The notes under the pieces are model-generated. The model was not told the DNA's origin. It saw only the letters and a program-made list of their open reading frames with translations, and did not search any database. A DNA stretch of 64,000 nucleotides from an uncultured Paracoccaceae bacterium (GTDB lineage Bacteria > Pseudomonadota > Alphaproteobacteria > Rhodobacterales > Rhodobacteraceae): assembly GCA_938005545.1 (NCBI GenBank), contig CALKXV010000009.1, positions 294,936 through 358,935 of the forward strand, in the 5' to 3' direction. Below are positions 35,329-44,828 of the stretch, piece by piece. The translations under genes were made by a program, and so were the position numbers. Every line of letters starts with the position of its first letter. The stretch's first letter is position 1.

Positions 35329-35505
35329 CTGCTCTAGTCCTTTGCGCTCGCGACTGTAACCGTCGCTTCGACGGGCGGGGTATACCCAAGCAAGTGTTTG
35401 AACGCAAGGGTGCAGCGTCGATGGATTGTTTTGGTCGATCAGGCGGATTGGGGCTCTGCCCCAAACCCCGAAGTACATTGGACAGAAGAAGATGGATTAC
35501 CCGAT

Positions 35506-36501
35506 TTAACAGTACCGTTCAGGGCCATCCCATTGATCGGCGTTGTATCGGTCACCGTATGCCCAACCGACGGGAAGGATTGCTTCAATGGCTTTCAGTT
35601 CATCGCTTGTGAGTTTGCGACCGGTGCCTTGCAGTAATTCGGTCAGATGGGCTGTGGATTTGGTGCCGGGGATCGGGATCACATGGTCGCCTTGAGCGAT
35701 CAGCCAAGCGATGGCAAGGCCAGCGGCCGAAATGTTCATGTCGGCGGCAAGGGCACAGAACCGGGCGTTGGCATCAAGATTGGCCGTGAAGTTGGGTTCC
35801 ATAAAGCGTTCGTTGTTCTTTAGGAACGGGATGCCTTCGATGCGCGCGCGGTCGAAGGGGGCGTCGGTTAAAAGCGATCGTCCGACGGGGGAAAAGGCAA
35901 CCAAAGCCGTGCCCAATTCGGCGCAGGTTTGCACCAATCCGAGTTCCGGCGCGCGTGTTGAGAGGGAGTATTCGGACTGAACCGCCGCCACGTGATGTTC
36001 GGTGGTTGCGCGCCTGAGCGAGCTGGGCGCGATTTCGGAATACCCGATGCTGCGAATTTTGCCCTTTTTGACGAGCGCGGCGAGCGTGCCTGTCACTTCT
36101 TCAATCGGGCGTGCGGCTTCGCGGCGGTGAATGTAGAACAGATCGACATAATCTGTGCCGAGGCGCTTCAGGCTGCCGTCCAGTTCGGATTCAAGGTGTT
36201 CTGGTGAATTGTCGAAAAAGCGCGCGCCATCGCGGCTGGAAATCCCGGCCTTGGTTGCGATTGTGACCTGTTCCCTTGCACCGGGGCGCGCGGCCAACCA
36301 CGAACCGATCAGCGTTTCAGACTGGCCCATGCCGTAAACGTTTGAGGTGTCGATATGGGTCACATCCGCTTCAAGACAGGCATCCAGAACGGCGTGGCTT
36401 TCAGCCTCGGTCGCCTGACCGTAGAGGCCAGAGAACGACATTGCGCCAATGCCGAATTGCGATGTAGCGGGGCCGGGCTGACCGAGCGTTGTCATTTTCA
36501 T
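35506..36501 (-). CDS. aldo/keto reductase
   Basis: A 331-residue NADPH-dependent reductase. The catalytic tetrad is readable: Asp and Tyr in [14 protein letters not shown] (about 47-60), Lys in [11 protein letters not shown], and His in [13 protein letters not shown]. The C-terminal cofactor segment is [13 protein letters not shown]. The family reduces aldehydes and ketones; the substrate here is unknown. Its ATG overlaps the cmk stop (ATGA), a coupling that is unusual because cmk is normally followed directly by rpsA. Confidence 0.9.
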   Translation of the reverse strand: MKMTTLGQPGPATSQFGIGAMSFSGLYGQATEAESHAVLDACLEADVTHIDTSNVYGMGQSETLIGSWLAARPGAREQVTIATKAGISSRDGARFFDNSPEHLESELDGSLKRLGTDYVDLFYIHRREAARPIEEVTGTLAALVKKGKIRSIGYSEIAPSSLRRATTEHHVAAVQSEYSLSTRAPELGLVQTCAELGTALVAFSPVGRSLLTDAPFDRARIEGIPFLKNNERFMEPNFTANLDANARFCALAADMNISAAGLAIAWLIAQGDHVIPIPGTKSTAHLTELLQGTGRKLTSDELKAIEAILPVGWAYGDRYNADQWDGPERYC

Positions 36502-37121
36502 GTCTGGTTTCCTTGGCGTGCTTTGACGTGAGCCTGAGCGGCGGCCACGGCTTCGTCAATGGTCAGGGTTGAGGTATCAAGTTGGATCGCGTCTTGGGCG
36601 GCAACCATGGGCGCGGCGTCGCGGCTGGCGTCGCGGGCATCGCGTTCATGGATGCTGGCCAGCACCTCGGCTTCCGTGATGTCGACACCGGACTGGGAAA
36701 GTTCCTGCCAACGCCGGTTAGCACGTGTGTTTGCGTCAGCGGTCACGAACAGCTTCACCTCGGCATCAGGGCAAATGACCGTGCCGATATCGCGACCATC
36801 CAAAACGGCACCGCCTTCGCGGCGCGCAAAGTCGCGCTGGAACGCCACAAGGGCGGCGCGCACTTCGGGGATGGCCGCGGCTTCGCTGGCAGCTTGGGCC
36901 ACGTCGGGCGTACGAAGATCGGTTCGGGCGATGTCGCGGTGCCGCAGGGTTGATGCCGCGATCACCGGCGGAACCCCGTCCAACGCGCGGCGACCCACGG
37001 CGCGATAAAGCAACCCTGTATCCAGATGCGCCATGCCAAATGTGTCGGCCAGCGCGCGGGCAATGGTTCCTTTTCCGGCTGCGGCGGGGCCATCAATGGC
37101 AACGGTAAATTGCACAAACAT
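36498..37121 (-). CDS. cmk: cytidylate kinase
   Basis: Phosphorylates CMP and dCMP. The P-loop [15 protein letters not shown] is at the N-terminus, followed by [15 protein letters not shown] and the [13 protein letters not shown] segment with the CMP-binding Arg-Asp. The product is about 207 residues. The start is uncertain: ATG 37121 has AAAGGG touching it, while a GTG two codons further in (37115) stands six bases after AAAGGG and is a good alternative. ATG 37139 also opens the frame. Its 5' region faces a radical SAM gene on the other strand. Confidence 0.95.
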   Translation of the reverse strand: MFVQFTVAIDGPAAAGKGTIARALADTFGMAHLDTGLLYRAVGRRALDGVPPVIAASTLRHRDIARTDLRTPDVAQAASEAAAIPEVRAALVAFQRDFARREGGAVLDGRDIGTVICPDAEVKLFVTADANTRANRRWQELSQSGVDITEAEVLASIHERDARDASRDAAPMVAAQDAIQLDTSTLTIDEAVAAAQAHVKARQGNQT

Positions 37122-37205
37122 CCCTTTCGACTTGCACATGGCGCCCTGAATAGCTGCGCGACCACGCGCCTACAACCGCCGCCAGTATCCCGGAGGTTTT
37201 CAAAA

Positions 37206-38744
37206 TTGCGTATTACTTTATTGCACCCACCCCATACCGCGATTGGCAGTCGTATTCCAAAGGAGCATTTGCCGCCCTTTGGGCTTTTGTGTCTTGGCGG
37301 GCCTTTGATCGATGCAGGCCATGACGTCCAACTGATCAACGCCGATATCGGGCCAATGGTGGACACGGACATTCTTCGCCATGTCTTGGCCAATCGACCG
37401 CAGGTGGTGATGATCGGGCATTCCGGATCAACATCGGCCCATCCGACGGTGGTGTCCTTGGTTCGGCAGATCAAACGCGCAGCGCCTTCGGTATGCATCG
37501 TCTATGGCGGCGTTTACCCGACCTATCATTGGGAGGACATTTTGCGCGACGTGCCCGAGATTGATGTGATCGTGCGCGGTGAAGGCGAGGAAACCGTTGT
37601 TCATCTGGCGACGGCTTTGGAAAACGGCGGCGCGTTGACCAGCCTTCCGGGTCTTGCCGTTCGCGACGGCGGCACACCCAAAGCGACCCGGCCTGCACCG
37701 ATGGTGCGCGATCTGGATGCAAACCGGATCGGGTGGGAGCTGATCGATTTCGACGATTACAGTTATTGGGGCGGGCGCAAGGGCGTGATTTTGCAGTTCT
37801 CGCGTGGATGTCCGCATCTGTGCACCTATTGCGGGCAGCGCGGTTTCTGGACCAAGTGGCGGCACCGGGACCCGGTAAAATTCGCGGCCGAGATCGCTGG
37901 GCTGGTGCGCGACCACGGGATCGAATTGATCAATCTGGCGGATGAAAACCCGACGTCTTCGCCAAAAGCCTGGCGCGCGTTTCTGGATGCCATGATTGCC
38001 GAAGATGTCGATGTGACGATTATCGGCTCAACCCGTGCCGACGACATTGTGCGGGATGCTGATATCCTGCCGTTGTACCGAAAGGCCGGTGTTCTGCGGT
38101 TCTTGCTGGGGTTGGAAGGCACGGATGAGGCAACGCTTCAGGCCGTAAAAAAGGGCGGGACTCGCGTGAAGGATCAAGAGGCTATTCAATTGCTGCGCGC
38201 CCATGGGATGATTGGTTTATGCACCTTTGCCGTCGGCTTTTCCGAAGAACGCGACCGCGATTACTGGCGTCTGTTGCGCACACTTCTTGCCTATGACCCG
38301 GATCAAATCATGTCGGTTTATGCGACGCCGCACCGCTGGACGCCATTTTTCAACGAAGTCAAAAACCGTCGCGTGATCGATACGGACCTGAAACGCTGGG
38401 ATTACAAACATCAGGTGTTGGAAACGCCCTATGTGCCACCGTGGCGCGTGTTTTTGTGGGTGAAAGTCATCGAAGTTGCGCTTCAGGCGCGGCCGAAAGC
38501 GCTTTGGCGTACGTTCCTGCATCCTGATCCCGAAATCCGACATGCCATGCGGTGGTACACCCGGATGGGTAAACGGGTTCAGATTCACGAATGGTGGGAG
38601 TTTCTGACACGACCTCGCATTCGGGTCTGGCCCACGGTCGCTAAAGTTCTGGGTGGTGAGGCGCAGATCGGCGAAAAATCCATGGTGCCGCCTTCGCGGG
38701 CCCCTGCCCCTCAAAAAGAGACGGCAGAGGCTCTCAAAGTTTAG
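37206..38744 (+). CDS. B12-binding-domain radical SAM enzyme
   Basis: A 512-residue enzyme of the BchE/P-methylase-like class. The N-terminal cobalamin-binding-type Rossmann domain starts [18 protein letters not shown] and includes [16 protein letters not shown] and [12 protein letters not shown]. The radical SAM cluster motif is CPHLCTYC (CxxxCxxC, about residues 204-211). The start is TTG 37206, nine bases after GGAGG (37192-37196). The open frame extends to 37026 but would run through cmk. Such enzymes methylate, cyclise or rearrange carbon skeletons; some relatives are annotated as BchE, but no bacteriochlorophyll genes are nearby. Its stop overlaps metK by four bases. Confidence 0.82.
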   Translation: MRITLLHPPHTAIGSRIPKEHLPPFGLLCLGGPLIDAGHDVQLINADIGPMVDTDILRHVLANRPQVVMIGHSGSTSAHPTVVSLVRQIKRAAPSVCIVYGGVYPTYHWEDILRDVPEIDVIVRGEGEETVVHLATALENGGALTSLPGLAVRDGGTPKATRPAPMVRDLDANRIGWELIDFDDYSYWGGRKGVILQFSRGCPHLCTYCGQRGFWTKWRHRDPVKFAAEIAGLVRDHGIELINLADENPTSSPKAWRAFLDAMIAEDVDVTIIGSTRADDIVRDADILPLYRKAGVLRFLLGLEGTDEATLQAVKKGGTRVKDQEAIQLLRAHGMIGLCTFAVGFSEERDRDYWRLLRTLLAYDPDQIMSVYATPHRWTPFFNEVKNRRVIDTDLKRWDYKHQVLETPYVPPWRVFLWVKVIEVALQARPKALWRTFLHPDPEIRHAMRWYTRMGKRVQIHEWWEFLTRPRIRVWPTVAKVLGGEAQIGEKSMVPPSRAPAPQKETAEALKV

Positions 38745-39892
38745 ACCGCACCCTTCAGCGCGTCAACAAGGTCGGTTTTTTCCCATGAAAATCCACCGTC
38801 CGCTTCCGATGCCCGACCGAAGTGGCCATACGCCGCCGTGCGTTCGTAAACCGGGCGGTTCAGCGACAGGTGTTCGCGGATGCCACGTGGGCTAAGATCG
38901 ATCACCTGTTCAATCGCTGCTTCGATGGCGGCTGGTTCGACTTCGCCCGTTTCAAACGTATCGGCATAGATCGACAAAGGTTTTGCGACACCGATGGCAT
39001 AGGACAGTTGGATCAGGCACTTCTTCGCCATGCCCGCGGCCACAACGTTTTTGGCGATGTATCGCGCGACGTAAGCAGCAGACCGGTCAACCTTGGTGGG
39101 GTCTTTGCCGGAAAACGCTCCGCCGCCGTGCGGAGCCGCGCCGCCATAGGTGTCGACGATGATCTTGCGACCCGTCAGGCCGGCGTCCCCATCAGGGCCA
39201 CCGATGACGAAAGTGCCTGTTGGATTGACCCACCATTCAGTCTTGGGGGTGATCCAATCGGTCGGCATGACTTCGCGAATGTACGGTTCAACGATTGCGC
39301 GAATGTCGTCGGATGTCTGGTCTTCGTTGGCGTGCTGGGTCGACAGAACAATCGAGGTGATTTCGACCGGTTCGCCATCTTCGTAGCGCAGCGAAATCTG
39401 AGATTTCGCATCCGGGCGCAGGGTGGGCTGCTCGCCGGATTTGCGCGCATCGTTCAGCCGTTTCAGCATCGCGTGCGCATAGTGGATGGGCGCTGGCATC
39501 AGCTCGGGCGTTTCATTGACCGCATAGCCGAACATAATGCCCTGATCGCCCGCGCCGTCAGCATCGACACCCTGCGCGATGTGGGCGGATTGCGCGTGCA
39601 GGTGGTTTTCAACCTTCATGTTGGCCCAGTGAAAGCCATCTTGTTCGTACCCGATGTCTTTGACACAGGCGCGCGCGATGTCTTCGACACGATCCGTCAC
39701 GGATTGGGGGCCGCGCACTTCGCCGCCAATGACGACGCGATCTGTGGTGGCAAAGGTTTCGCAGGCGACACGCGCCTCGGGGGCTTCCTTCAGGAAAGCA
39801 TCGAGGACAGCGTCGGAAATTCGGTCACACACTTTGTCTGGGTGGCCTTCGGAAACGCTTTCCGAAGTGAAAGTATAGTTTTTGCGGTTCAT
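38741..39892 (-). CDS. metK: S-adenosylmethionine synthetase
   Basis: Makes SAM from methionine and ATP. The 383-residue protein has the ATP motif [18 protein letters not shown] at the N-terminus, [12 protein letters not shown] (about 116-127) and the phosphate loop [20 protein letters not shown] set the start at ATG 39892 because the open frame to 39922 passes through a recognisable SAM/SAH riboswitch. It is last in the run ybeY-corC-lnt-metK, with the riboswitch sitting between lnt and metK and so controlling metK alone. Confidence 0.97.
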   Translation of the reverse strand: MNRKNYTFTSESVSEGHPDKVCDRISDAVLDAFLKEAPEARVACETFATTDRVVIGGEVRGPQSVTDRVEDIARACVKDIGYEQDGFHWANMKVENHLHAQSAHIAQGVDADGAGDQGIMFGYAVNETPELMPAPIHYAHAMLKRLNDARKSGEQPTLRPDAKSQISLRYEDGEPVEITSIVLSTQHANEDQTSDDIRAIVEPYIREVMPTDWITPKTEWWVNPTGTFVIGGPDGDAGLTGRKIIVDTYGGAAPHGGGAFSGKDPTKVDRSAAYVARYIAKNVVAAGMAKKCLIQLSYAIGVAKPLSIYADTFETGEVEPAAIEAAIEQVIDLSPRGIREHLSLNRPVYERTAAYGHFGRASEADGGFSWEKTDLVDALKGAV

Positions 39893-39900
39893 ATGGAGCG

Positions 39901-39943
39901 CTCCGTTGAAAATTTCTGCCACGCCAGGAAGCCGTTGTAACAG
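39901..39943 (-). ncRNA. SAM/SAH riboswitch upstream of metK
   Basis: Reading the minus strand, CTGTTAC (39943-39937) pairs with GTGGCAG (39922-39916). The loop between them, AACGGCTTCCTGG, matches the conserved SAM/SAH riboswitch core. CTTCC in the loop can pair with the GGAG ribosome site (39904-39901) as the pseudoknot. That agrees with the known short, translation-controlling class found before metK in Rhodobacterales. It starts about 10 bases after the lnt stop. When SAM or SAH binds, the ribosome site should be hidden and metK translation fall. Confidence 0.9.
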
Positions 39944-39953
39944 TCAAGCGCGG

Positions 39954-41456
39954 TTACGACTTTGTGCGCCCATTTGCAATGGTGTTGCCTGTTCTTTGCA
40001 GGATAAGTGCGCTCATTGTTAGCAAAAGGATAACAATGACAGGAATATCGCCAGTGCGTGCGAAAAGCGTGGACGCACCCCTGCCATAGATCACAGCATC
40101 GCGGAAACCGGTTTCACCAAGTGCCATTTGGGTGTTTGGGCTCATGCGTCCAAATGCATCAATCACAGTTGAGACCCCTGTGTTGGCGGCCCGAACCAAT
40201 GGCAATCCTTGTTCGGCGGCACGAAAGCGGGTTTGGTCAAGGTGTTGATAAGGCCCGGAAAAAGTGCCGAACCAAGCATCATTTGTCACTTGCAGCAGGT
40301 AATCGGGGCGCTCGCCGGCGCGGAAGATATGACCAGGAAAGATGCCTTCATAACAGATCAACGGCAATGCCCGTCCAAGGGGCGTATCGATCAGTCGGAC
40401 CTCGGCACCTGCCGTGAAACCAAACCCTGAGCTGGCTGCCACAGCACGTATCCAATTGATCTTCAAAGGGATATATTCGCCGAACGGCACAAGATGAACT
40501 TTGTCGTATGTGTCGAGCACGACACCTTCTGCGCCAACAACGGCAAGGGAATTGTGCCAGTCTTCGCCATCCTGCCGATTGATCCCGATAATCACCGGTG
40601 CACCATTTGCGCCCGTGGCCGAGGCGTCGGAAACCGCGCTAAGAACCGCACCGGCGGCGTGCAACGGATAGGCAACCGAAGCTTCCGGCCAGACAACCAG
40701 ATCAACGGTTTCGGCCTTGTCGCCCCCCTCGCCACGGGTCAGGGATAACATGCGGCCGATGTGATCGGGGACTTTGTCGGGATTCCATTTGTCACGCTGC
40801 GGGACATTGGGTTGAACGATGCGGATCGTGCCCAGACGTTCGCCGGGCGGTGCATCAACGTTCATTCTGGCCGCACCAAGGGTAAACAAGGCCCCAAGGA
40901 TGGCGACACCGCCGACAAATCCACGCCATTGAAACGCCACCGGAAGTGCGACGGCCAGAAGCGTGAGCAACGTCAGTCCGTAGGAACCGGTATACGCCGT
41001 TGCAGCGCGAAGCGGTGTCTCAGCCCAGATGTAGGCGGCCAGCGACCATGGGAAACCGGTCAGGATGTTTCCCCGCAGCATCTCGGCCCCCGTCAACGCA
41101 ATGACATAGGCAATTGCGCGCATGGAACGGCCAGTGGCAATTTTGGCCGATACCCACGCAGACGCGCCATAGAACAACGCGAATCCGGCAGACACCAGCG
41201 CCAGCGCAATCGGTGCGAGCCAGCCGTGTGTCTTGATATCGACCAGGAACGGTTCAACGAACCAGCTGAGGGTCACAACAAAATATCCAACGCCGCCCGC
41301 CCAACCGATCCGTGCGGGGCGATCCGTGGTGGAAACCAGCCAGATCACAATTGAGAAACCGACAAGTGCAACAGGCCAAAGTCCAAAGGGTGCATGGCCC
41401 AATGCGGCGAGCGCGCCGCCCAAAAAGCTAAGCGCGAATGTCCGGCGAAACGTCAT
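39954..41456 (-). CDS. lnt: apolipoprotein N-acyltransferase
   Basis: Adds the third acyl chain to the N-terminus of lipoproteins at the inner membrane. About six membrane segments cover the first 200 residues and the last 25. The periplasmic nitrilase-like domain has the Glu-Lys-Cys triad: VVWPEASVAYP, DKVHLVPFGEYIP and LICYEGIFPG (Cys near 390). The 500-residue length is normal. It follows corC by 20 bp and precedes the riboswitch and metK. Confidence 0.95.
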   Translation of the reverse strand: MTFRRTFALSFLGGALAALGHAPFGLWPVALVGFSIVIWLVSTTDRPARIGWAGGVGYFVVTLSWFVEPFLVDIKTHGWLAPIALALVSAGFALFYGASAWVSAKIATGRSMRAIAYVIALTGAEMLRGNILTGFPWSLAAYIWAETPLRAATAYTGSYGLTLLTLLAVALPVAFQWRGFVGGVAILGALFTLGAARMNVDAPPGERLGTIRIVQPNVPQRDKWNPDKVPDHIGRMLSLTRGEGGDKAETVDLVVWPEASVAYPLHAAGAVLSAVSDASATGANGAPVIIGINRQDGEDWHNSLAVVGAEGVVLDTYDKVHLVPFGEYIPLKINWIRAVAASSGFGFTAGAEVRLIDTPLGRALPLICYEGIFPGHIFRAGERPDYLLQVTNDAWFGTFSGPYQHLDQTRFRAAEQGLPLVRAANTGVSTVIDAFGRMSPNTQMALGETGFRDAVIYGRGASTLFARTGDIPVIVILLLTMSALILQRTGNTIANGRTKS

Positions 41457-41476
41457 AGGGTTTGGCCCGTCTGGGA

Positions 41477-42355
41477 TTACTCCGCCGCTTTTGCCAGATT
41501 GATCCGGACACGCAAGCGTTTGATGCGGCGTGGATCGGCATCGACCACCTCGAAATCCAATCCATCGGGGTGCTTTACGACTTCGCCCCGCGCAGGAACG
41601 CGACCGGCAAGCATGAAAACAAGCCCGCCCAGCGTGTCGATTTCTTCTTCGTCGTCACCAAAGACCAGCTTTTGGCCGATTTCTTTTTCAAATTCGTCGA
41701 TGGGGGTACGGGCCTTGGCCAGAAAACATCCCGGTGCTTCGACGATGAAATGATCGCCTTCGCCCACATCATGTTCGTCTTCGATTTCGCCAATCACCTG
41801 TTCGATCAGGTCTTCAATCGTGACCAAACCATCAACGCCGCCGTATTCGTCAATGACCAGCGCCATATGCATCCGGTCTGTTTGCATTTTCTGCAACAGT
41901 ACCCCGATGGGCATAGACGGCGGCGCATACAAAAGCGGGCGCAGCATATTGGCCAGGGCAAAGCGTTCGCCCGAGCCGTTAAAGCCGTGCTTTAGCGCCA
42001 TGTCTTTCAGGTGCACCATGCCTTTTGGGGTGTCCAGCGTATCGGTGAACACAGGCAGGCGCGTCAAACCGCTTTCACGGAAGACTTCGACCAGCTTTGA
42101 TTTTGTGATGTCCGACGGAACAGCCGTGATTTCCACCTTGGGGATCATAACGTCTTCGACCCGAAGCCGGGTCAGATTTCCAAGACCGCCTTTTTGGCCG
42201 CGAACAATAGGCACCAAGGCTGAGGCATGTTCCTCGACCCGGTCCGCATGTCCACTCAGTGCCCACAGCCAACGAGAAAGAAGGCCGCGTCTACTCTCAT
42301 CCTCCGATTGCGCGCTTTGCGCTGCGCTAGAGGACGCTTCTCCGTTATCTCCCAT
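41477..42355 (-). CDS. corC: CorC/HlyC-type CBS-domain protein
   Basis: A 292-residue soluble protein with two CBS domains, starting VEDVMIPKVEITAVP (about 68-82) and MQTDRMHMALVIDEYGGVDGLVTIEDLIEQVIGEI-type segments (VIDEYGGVDGLVTIEDL). The C-terminal CorC_HlyC domain covers about the last 80 residues. In other bacteria it affects magnesium and cobalt efflux or membrane integrity. The conserved chromosomal order ybeY-corC-lnt is kept. Confidence 0.9.
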   Translation of the reverse strand: MGDNGEASSSAAQSAQSEDESRRGLLSRWLWALSGHADRVEEHASALVPIVRGQKGGLGNLTRLRVEDVMIPKVEITAVPSDITKSKLVEVFRESGLTRLPVFTDTLDTPKGMVHLKDMALKHGFNGSGERFALANMLRPLLYAPPSMPIGVLLQKMQTDRMHMALVIDEYGGVDGLVTIEDLIEQVIGEIEDEHDVGEGDHFIVEAPGCFLAKARTPIDEFEKEIGQKLVFGDDEEEIDTLGGLVFMLAGRVPARGEVVKHPDGLDFEVVDADPRRIKRLRVRINLAKAAE

Positions 42356-42387
42356 TCATCCTTTCCGTTACAAAACGCACCTGATGT

Positions 42388-42873
42388 CTACCCAATGATA
42401 TATGGGTTCGCGACCCCAAGCTTTGCAAGTATCGCGATTTCTAGTGCTTCCATCAAGTCGGCATCGCCATCGCGTACATGATCGTAGCCCAAAAGATGCA
42501 ATACACCGTGAACAACTAGGTGTGTTGTATGGGTTTTTAGCGAAATTCCGCCCGCTTTCGCTTCGGTGTCGCAGGTCTCAAACGAAATCGCGATATCTCC
42601 GAGTTCTGGATCACCCTCCGGGGGAAGAGGCCGCGCACCCTCGACATCGGCTCCACGTTCCTGGTTGGGCCATGATAGAACGTTGGTTGGCTTTGCTTTT
42701 TCGCGAAAATCACCGTTTAACTCGGTTATTCGTGCGTCGTTGCACCCCAGAACCGTGATGTCCCAATTCGCCGGTTCAAGCTCCATATGGGTAAGTGTCG
42801 CCTCAACAGCGTGCTCAATCGTCCTTTCAAGGCCTCTCCAGCGTGTATCTTCGAGGATGATTTCGATGCTCAT
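42388..42873 (-). CDS. ybeY: endoribonuclease YbeY (rRNA maturation factor)
   Basis: A metal-dependent RNase that takes part in 16S rRNA 3'-end maturation. The zinc motif HGVLHLLGYDH (about 124-134) matches H-G-x-L-H-L-x-G-Y-D-H exactly. TNVLSWP and GDIAISFET are further family segments. The 161-residue length is normal. It begins the ybeY-corC-lnt-metK run. phoH, which usually comes just before ybeY, is not in this window; a divergent gene is there instead. Confidence 0.96.
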   Translation of the reverse strand: MSIEIILEDTRWRGLERTIEHAVEATLTHMELEPANWDITVLGCNDARITELNGDFREKAKPTNVLSWPNQERGADVEGARPLPPEGDPELGDIAISFETCDTEAKAGGISLKTHTTHLVVHGVLHLLGYDHVRDGDADLMEALEIAILAKLGVANPYIIG

Positions 42874-42918
42874 GTCGGGGGTTTACAGGTACGGGCCAAA
42901 AGAGGCTAGGATGGCGCC

Positions 42919-43284
42919 ATGGTTGGATCGTCACAAGATTTTCGCGCCTCTTTGGATGCCATTTGTAAAACACTTCCGGGTGCCGAAGTTTCAGATCCAT
43001 GGGGCGGCGGGCATGATGCATGGAAAGTCGGTGGCAAAATGTTTGCTTGCATTGGCGCAACATTGCCCGGCGTGGCACTGAAAACGCCAGATATTGAAAC
43101 CGCGCAGATGTTGATCGATGCAGGCGTGGGACAAAAGGCGCCTTATTTCCATAAATCATGGGTTTTGCTGCCCGAAGATGTTGGCCCAGATGAAATGCAG
43201 CACCGGGTCATTGCGTCCTATGACATTGTTCGAAGCGGATTAACCAAGAAGTTCCAAGCCACCCTACCTGAACGACCCGCTTGA
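42919..43284 (+). CDS. MmcQ/YjbR-family protein
   Basis: A 121-residue small protein. The typical run for the family is readable: LPGAEVSDPWGGGHDAWKVGGKMFACIG, then TPDIETAQMLIDAG and APYFHKSWVLLPEDV (the YjbR 'KxWV' region). The fold resembles DNA-binding proteins (CyaY-like), but no cellular role is established. It is divergent from ybeY (45 bp) and is followed 33 bp later by dgoK. Confidence 0.85.
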   Translation: MVGSSQDFRASLDAICKTLPGAEVSDPWGGGHDAWKVGGKMFACIGATLPGVALKTPDIETAQMLIDAGVGQKAPYFHKSWVLLPEDVGPDEMQHRVIASYDIVRSGLTKKFQATLPERPA

Positions 43285-43317
43285 TCTCGGCTGCATTTTC
43301 GCGTCATTGCGACCCTT

Positions 43318-44226
43318 ATGAGTGGTGAAAGCACATATGCCGACTGGATTGCTGTTGATTGGGGCACGTCCAATATGCGGGCTTGGGCCTTGCGGGATGG
43401 TGCCGTTCTGGCCGAAGGACGATCAGACAAAGGTATGGGATCGCTTGCGCCTGATGAATTTGAAGCCGCACTTCTTGAGGTGATCGAGCCTTGGTTGGGC
43501 CAGAACCGCATTCCCTTGGTGGCTTGCGGCATGGTGGGCGCGAAGCAAGGCTGGGCCGAAGCGGCTTATTCCAAAGTGCCTTGCCTGCCTGTTGGACCCG
43601 GCGCCGTGCGTCCAAAAGTTCGCGACACCCGTTTGGATGTGGCGATTTTACCAGGGTTGTCGCAAGCCGACCCTGCGGATGTTATGCGGGGCGAGGAAAC
43701 TCAGATCGCGGGTTATCTGGCGAAAGACCCCGAATTTGACGGCGTGCTTTGCATGCCGGGGACCCATACAAAATGGGTTCAGATTTCAGCGGGCGAAGTC
43801 GTAAGCTTTCGCACATTCATGACTGGCGAGATGTTTGCCCTGATGTCAGAGCAATCCGTTTTGAAACATTCGGTGGGCAATGGCTGGGATGCTTCGGCAT
43901 TCGAAACCGCCGTGGCAGATGCGATGTCGCGGCCCGAGGCTTTGGCGAACCGGTTCTTCTCGCTTCGTGCCGAAGGGTTGTTGGCGGGGCTTTCAAGTGA
44001 GGCCGCCACCGCCCGCCTGTCCGGCTTGTTGATCGGGGCGGAGCTGGCCGCCGCGCGACCCTATTGGCTGGGTCAGAACATCGTGCTGATCGGGGCGCCG
44101 AAACTCGCCACCCTTTACGCGACCGCTCTTGCCTTGCAGGGCGCGGTGACGGAAACTGCCGACGCAACCCAGACCACATTGGCGGGGCTGACTGCCGCTT
44201 ACATCCGACTGAAGGAAACATCATGA
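43318..44226 (+). CDS. dgoK: 2-dehydro-3-deoxygalactonokinase
   Basis: Phosphorylates 2-keto-3-deoxygalactonate. The 302-residue sugar-kinase-fold protein starts with the phosphate motif [19 protein letters not shown]. It has the DgoK segment [28 protein letters not shown] region ([10 protein letters not shown] near 145, [10 protein letters not shown] near 165). Its stop overlaps the dgoA start (ATGA). With dgoA and the following lactonase it forms a De Ley-Doudoroff-type branch for galactose or galactonate. Confidence 0.93.
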   Translation: MSGESTYADWIAVDWGTSNMRAWALRDGAVLAEGRSDKGMGSLAPDEFEAALLEVIEPWLGQNRIPLVACGMVGAKQGWAEAAYSKVPCLPVGPGAVRPKVRDTRLDVAILPGLSQADPADVMRGEETQIAGYLAKDPEFDGVLCMPGTHTKWVQISAGEVVSFRTFMTGEMFALMSEQSVLKHSVGNGWDASAFETAVADAMSRPEALANRFFSLRAEGLLAGLSSEAATARLSGLLIGAELAAARPYWLGQNIVLIGAPKLATLYATALALQGAVTETADATQTTLAGLTAAYIRLKETS

Positions 44227-44828
44227 CGCGCCCATTGATCGCCATTCTTCGCGGAATTGAGCCGGACGAGGCCGTGCCCGTGGCCGAAGCCCTGTTGGAT
44301 GCTGGCATCAGCCAGATCGAAGTACCATTGAATTCGCCGCTTCCGTTTGCCTCGATCGAAGCCATGGTCAACGCCGTTGGCGACCGGGCCTTGATCGGTG
44401 CTGGCACGGTCTTGAACGCGGCCGACGTAAAACGTGTGAAAGATGCCGGTGGCGCGCTGGTGGTATCGCCGAATTGCGATGAAGACGTGATTGGAACGAC
44501 CAAAGCTTTGGATATGCAAAGCTTTCCCGGCGTTTTGACACCATCGGAATGTTTTGCGGCGCTGAAGTACGGCGCGGATGGCTTGAAGGTCTTTCCGGCC
44601 TTTCAGATGGGCACCGAAGGGCTGAAGGCTTTGCGCGCTGTTTTGCCCGCGGAAACGCAAGTCTTCATGGTTGGCGGTGTCGGCCCCGAGAATTTCAACG
44701 ATTGGGTCCGCGCAGGGGCCAGCGGCTTCGGGCTTGGCAGTTCGCTTTATAAACCGGGTGCAAGCGTGCCCGATATCGCCGCCAAAGCCAGCGAAACCGT
44801 TGCGGCTTGGGACGCTTTCCAATCGTGA
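44223..44828 (+). CDS. dgoA: 2-dehydro-3-deoxy-6-phosphogalactonate aldolase
   Basis: Cleaves KDPGal to pyruvate and glyceraldehyde 3-phosphate. The 201-residue TIM-barrel protein has the class I KDPG/KDPGal features: [10 protein letters not shown], the Glu in [14 protein letters not shown], and the Schiff-base lysine in [12 protein letters not shown] (near 124). LNSP rather than TLNTP-like residues favours the galactonate type. The ATG at 44223 overlaps the dgoK stop; a longer frame runs back through dgoK and is not used. Confidence 0.94.
   Translation: MTRPLIAILRGIEPDEAVPVAEALLDAGISQIEVPLNSPLPFASIEAMVNAVGDRALIGAGTVLNAADVKRVKDAGGALVVSPNCDEDVIGTTKALDMQSFPGVLTPSECFAALKYGADGLKVFPAFQMGTEGLKALRAVLPAETQVFMVGGVGPENFNDWVRAGASGFGLGSSLYKPGASVPDIAAKASETVAAWDAFQS

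Noticed and set aside
37026..37205. 60-residue upstream extension of the radical SAM reading frame
   Set aside because: It overlaps the cmk coding start on the other strand and lacks family similarity. TTG 37206 with GGAGG gives the expected N-terminus.
38822..39940. 372-residue open frame opposite metK
   Set aside because: Antisense shadow of metK. It would also cover the riboswitch, and its translation shows no known domain.
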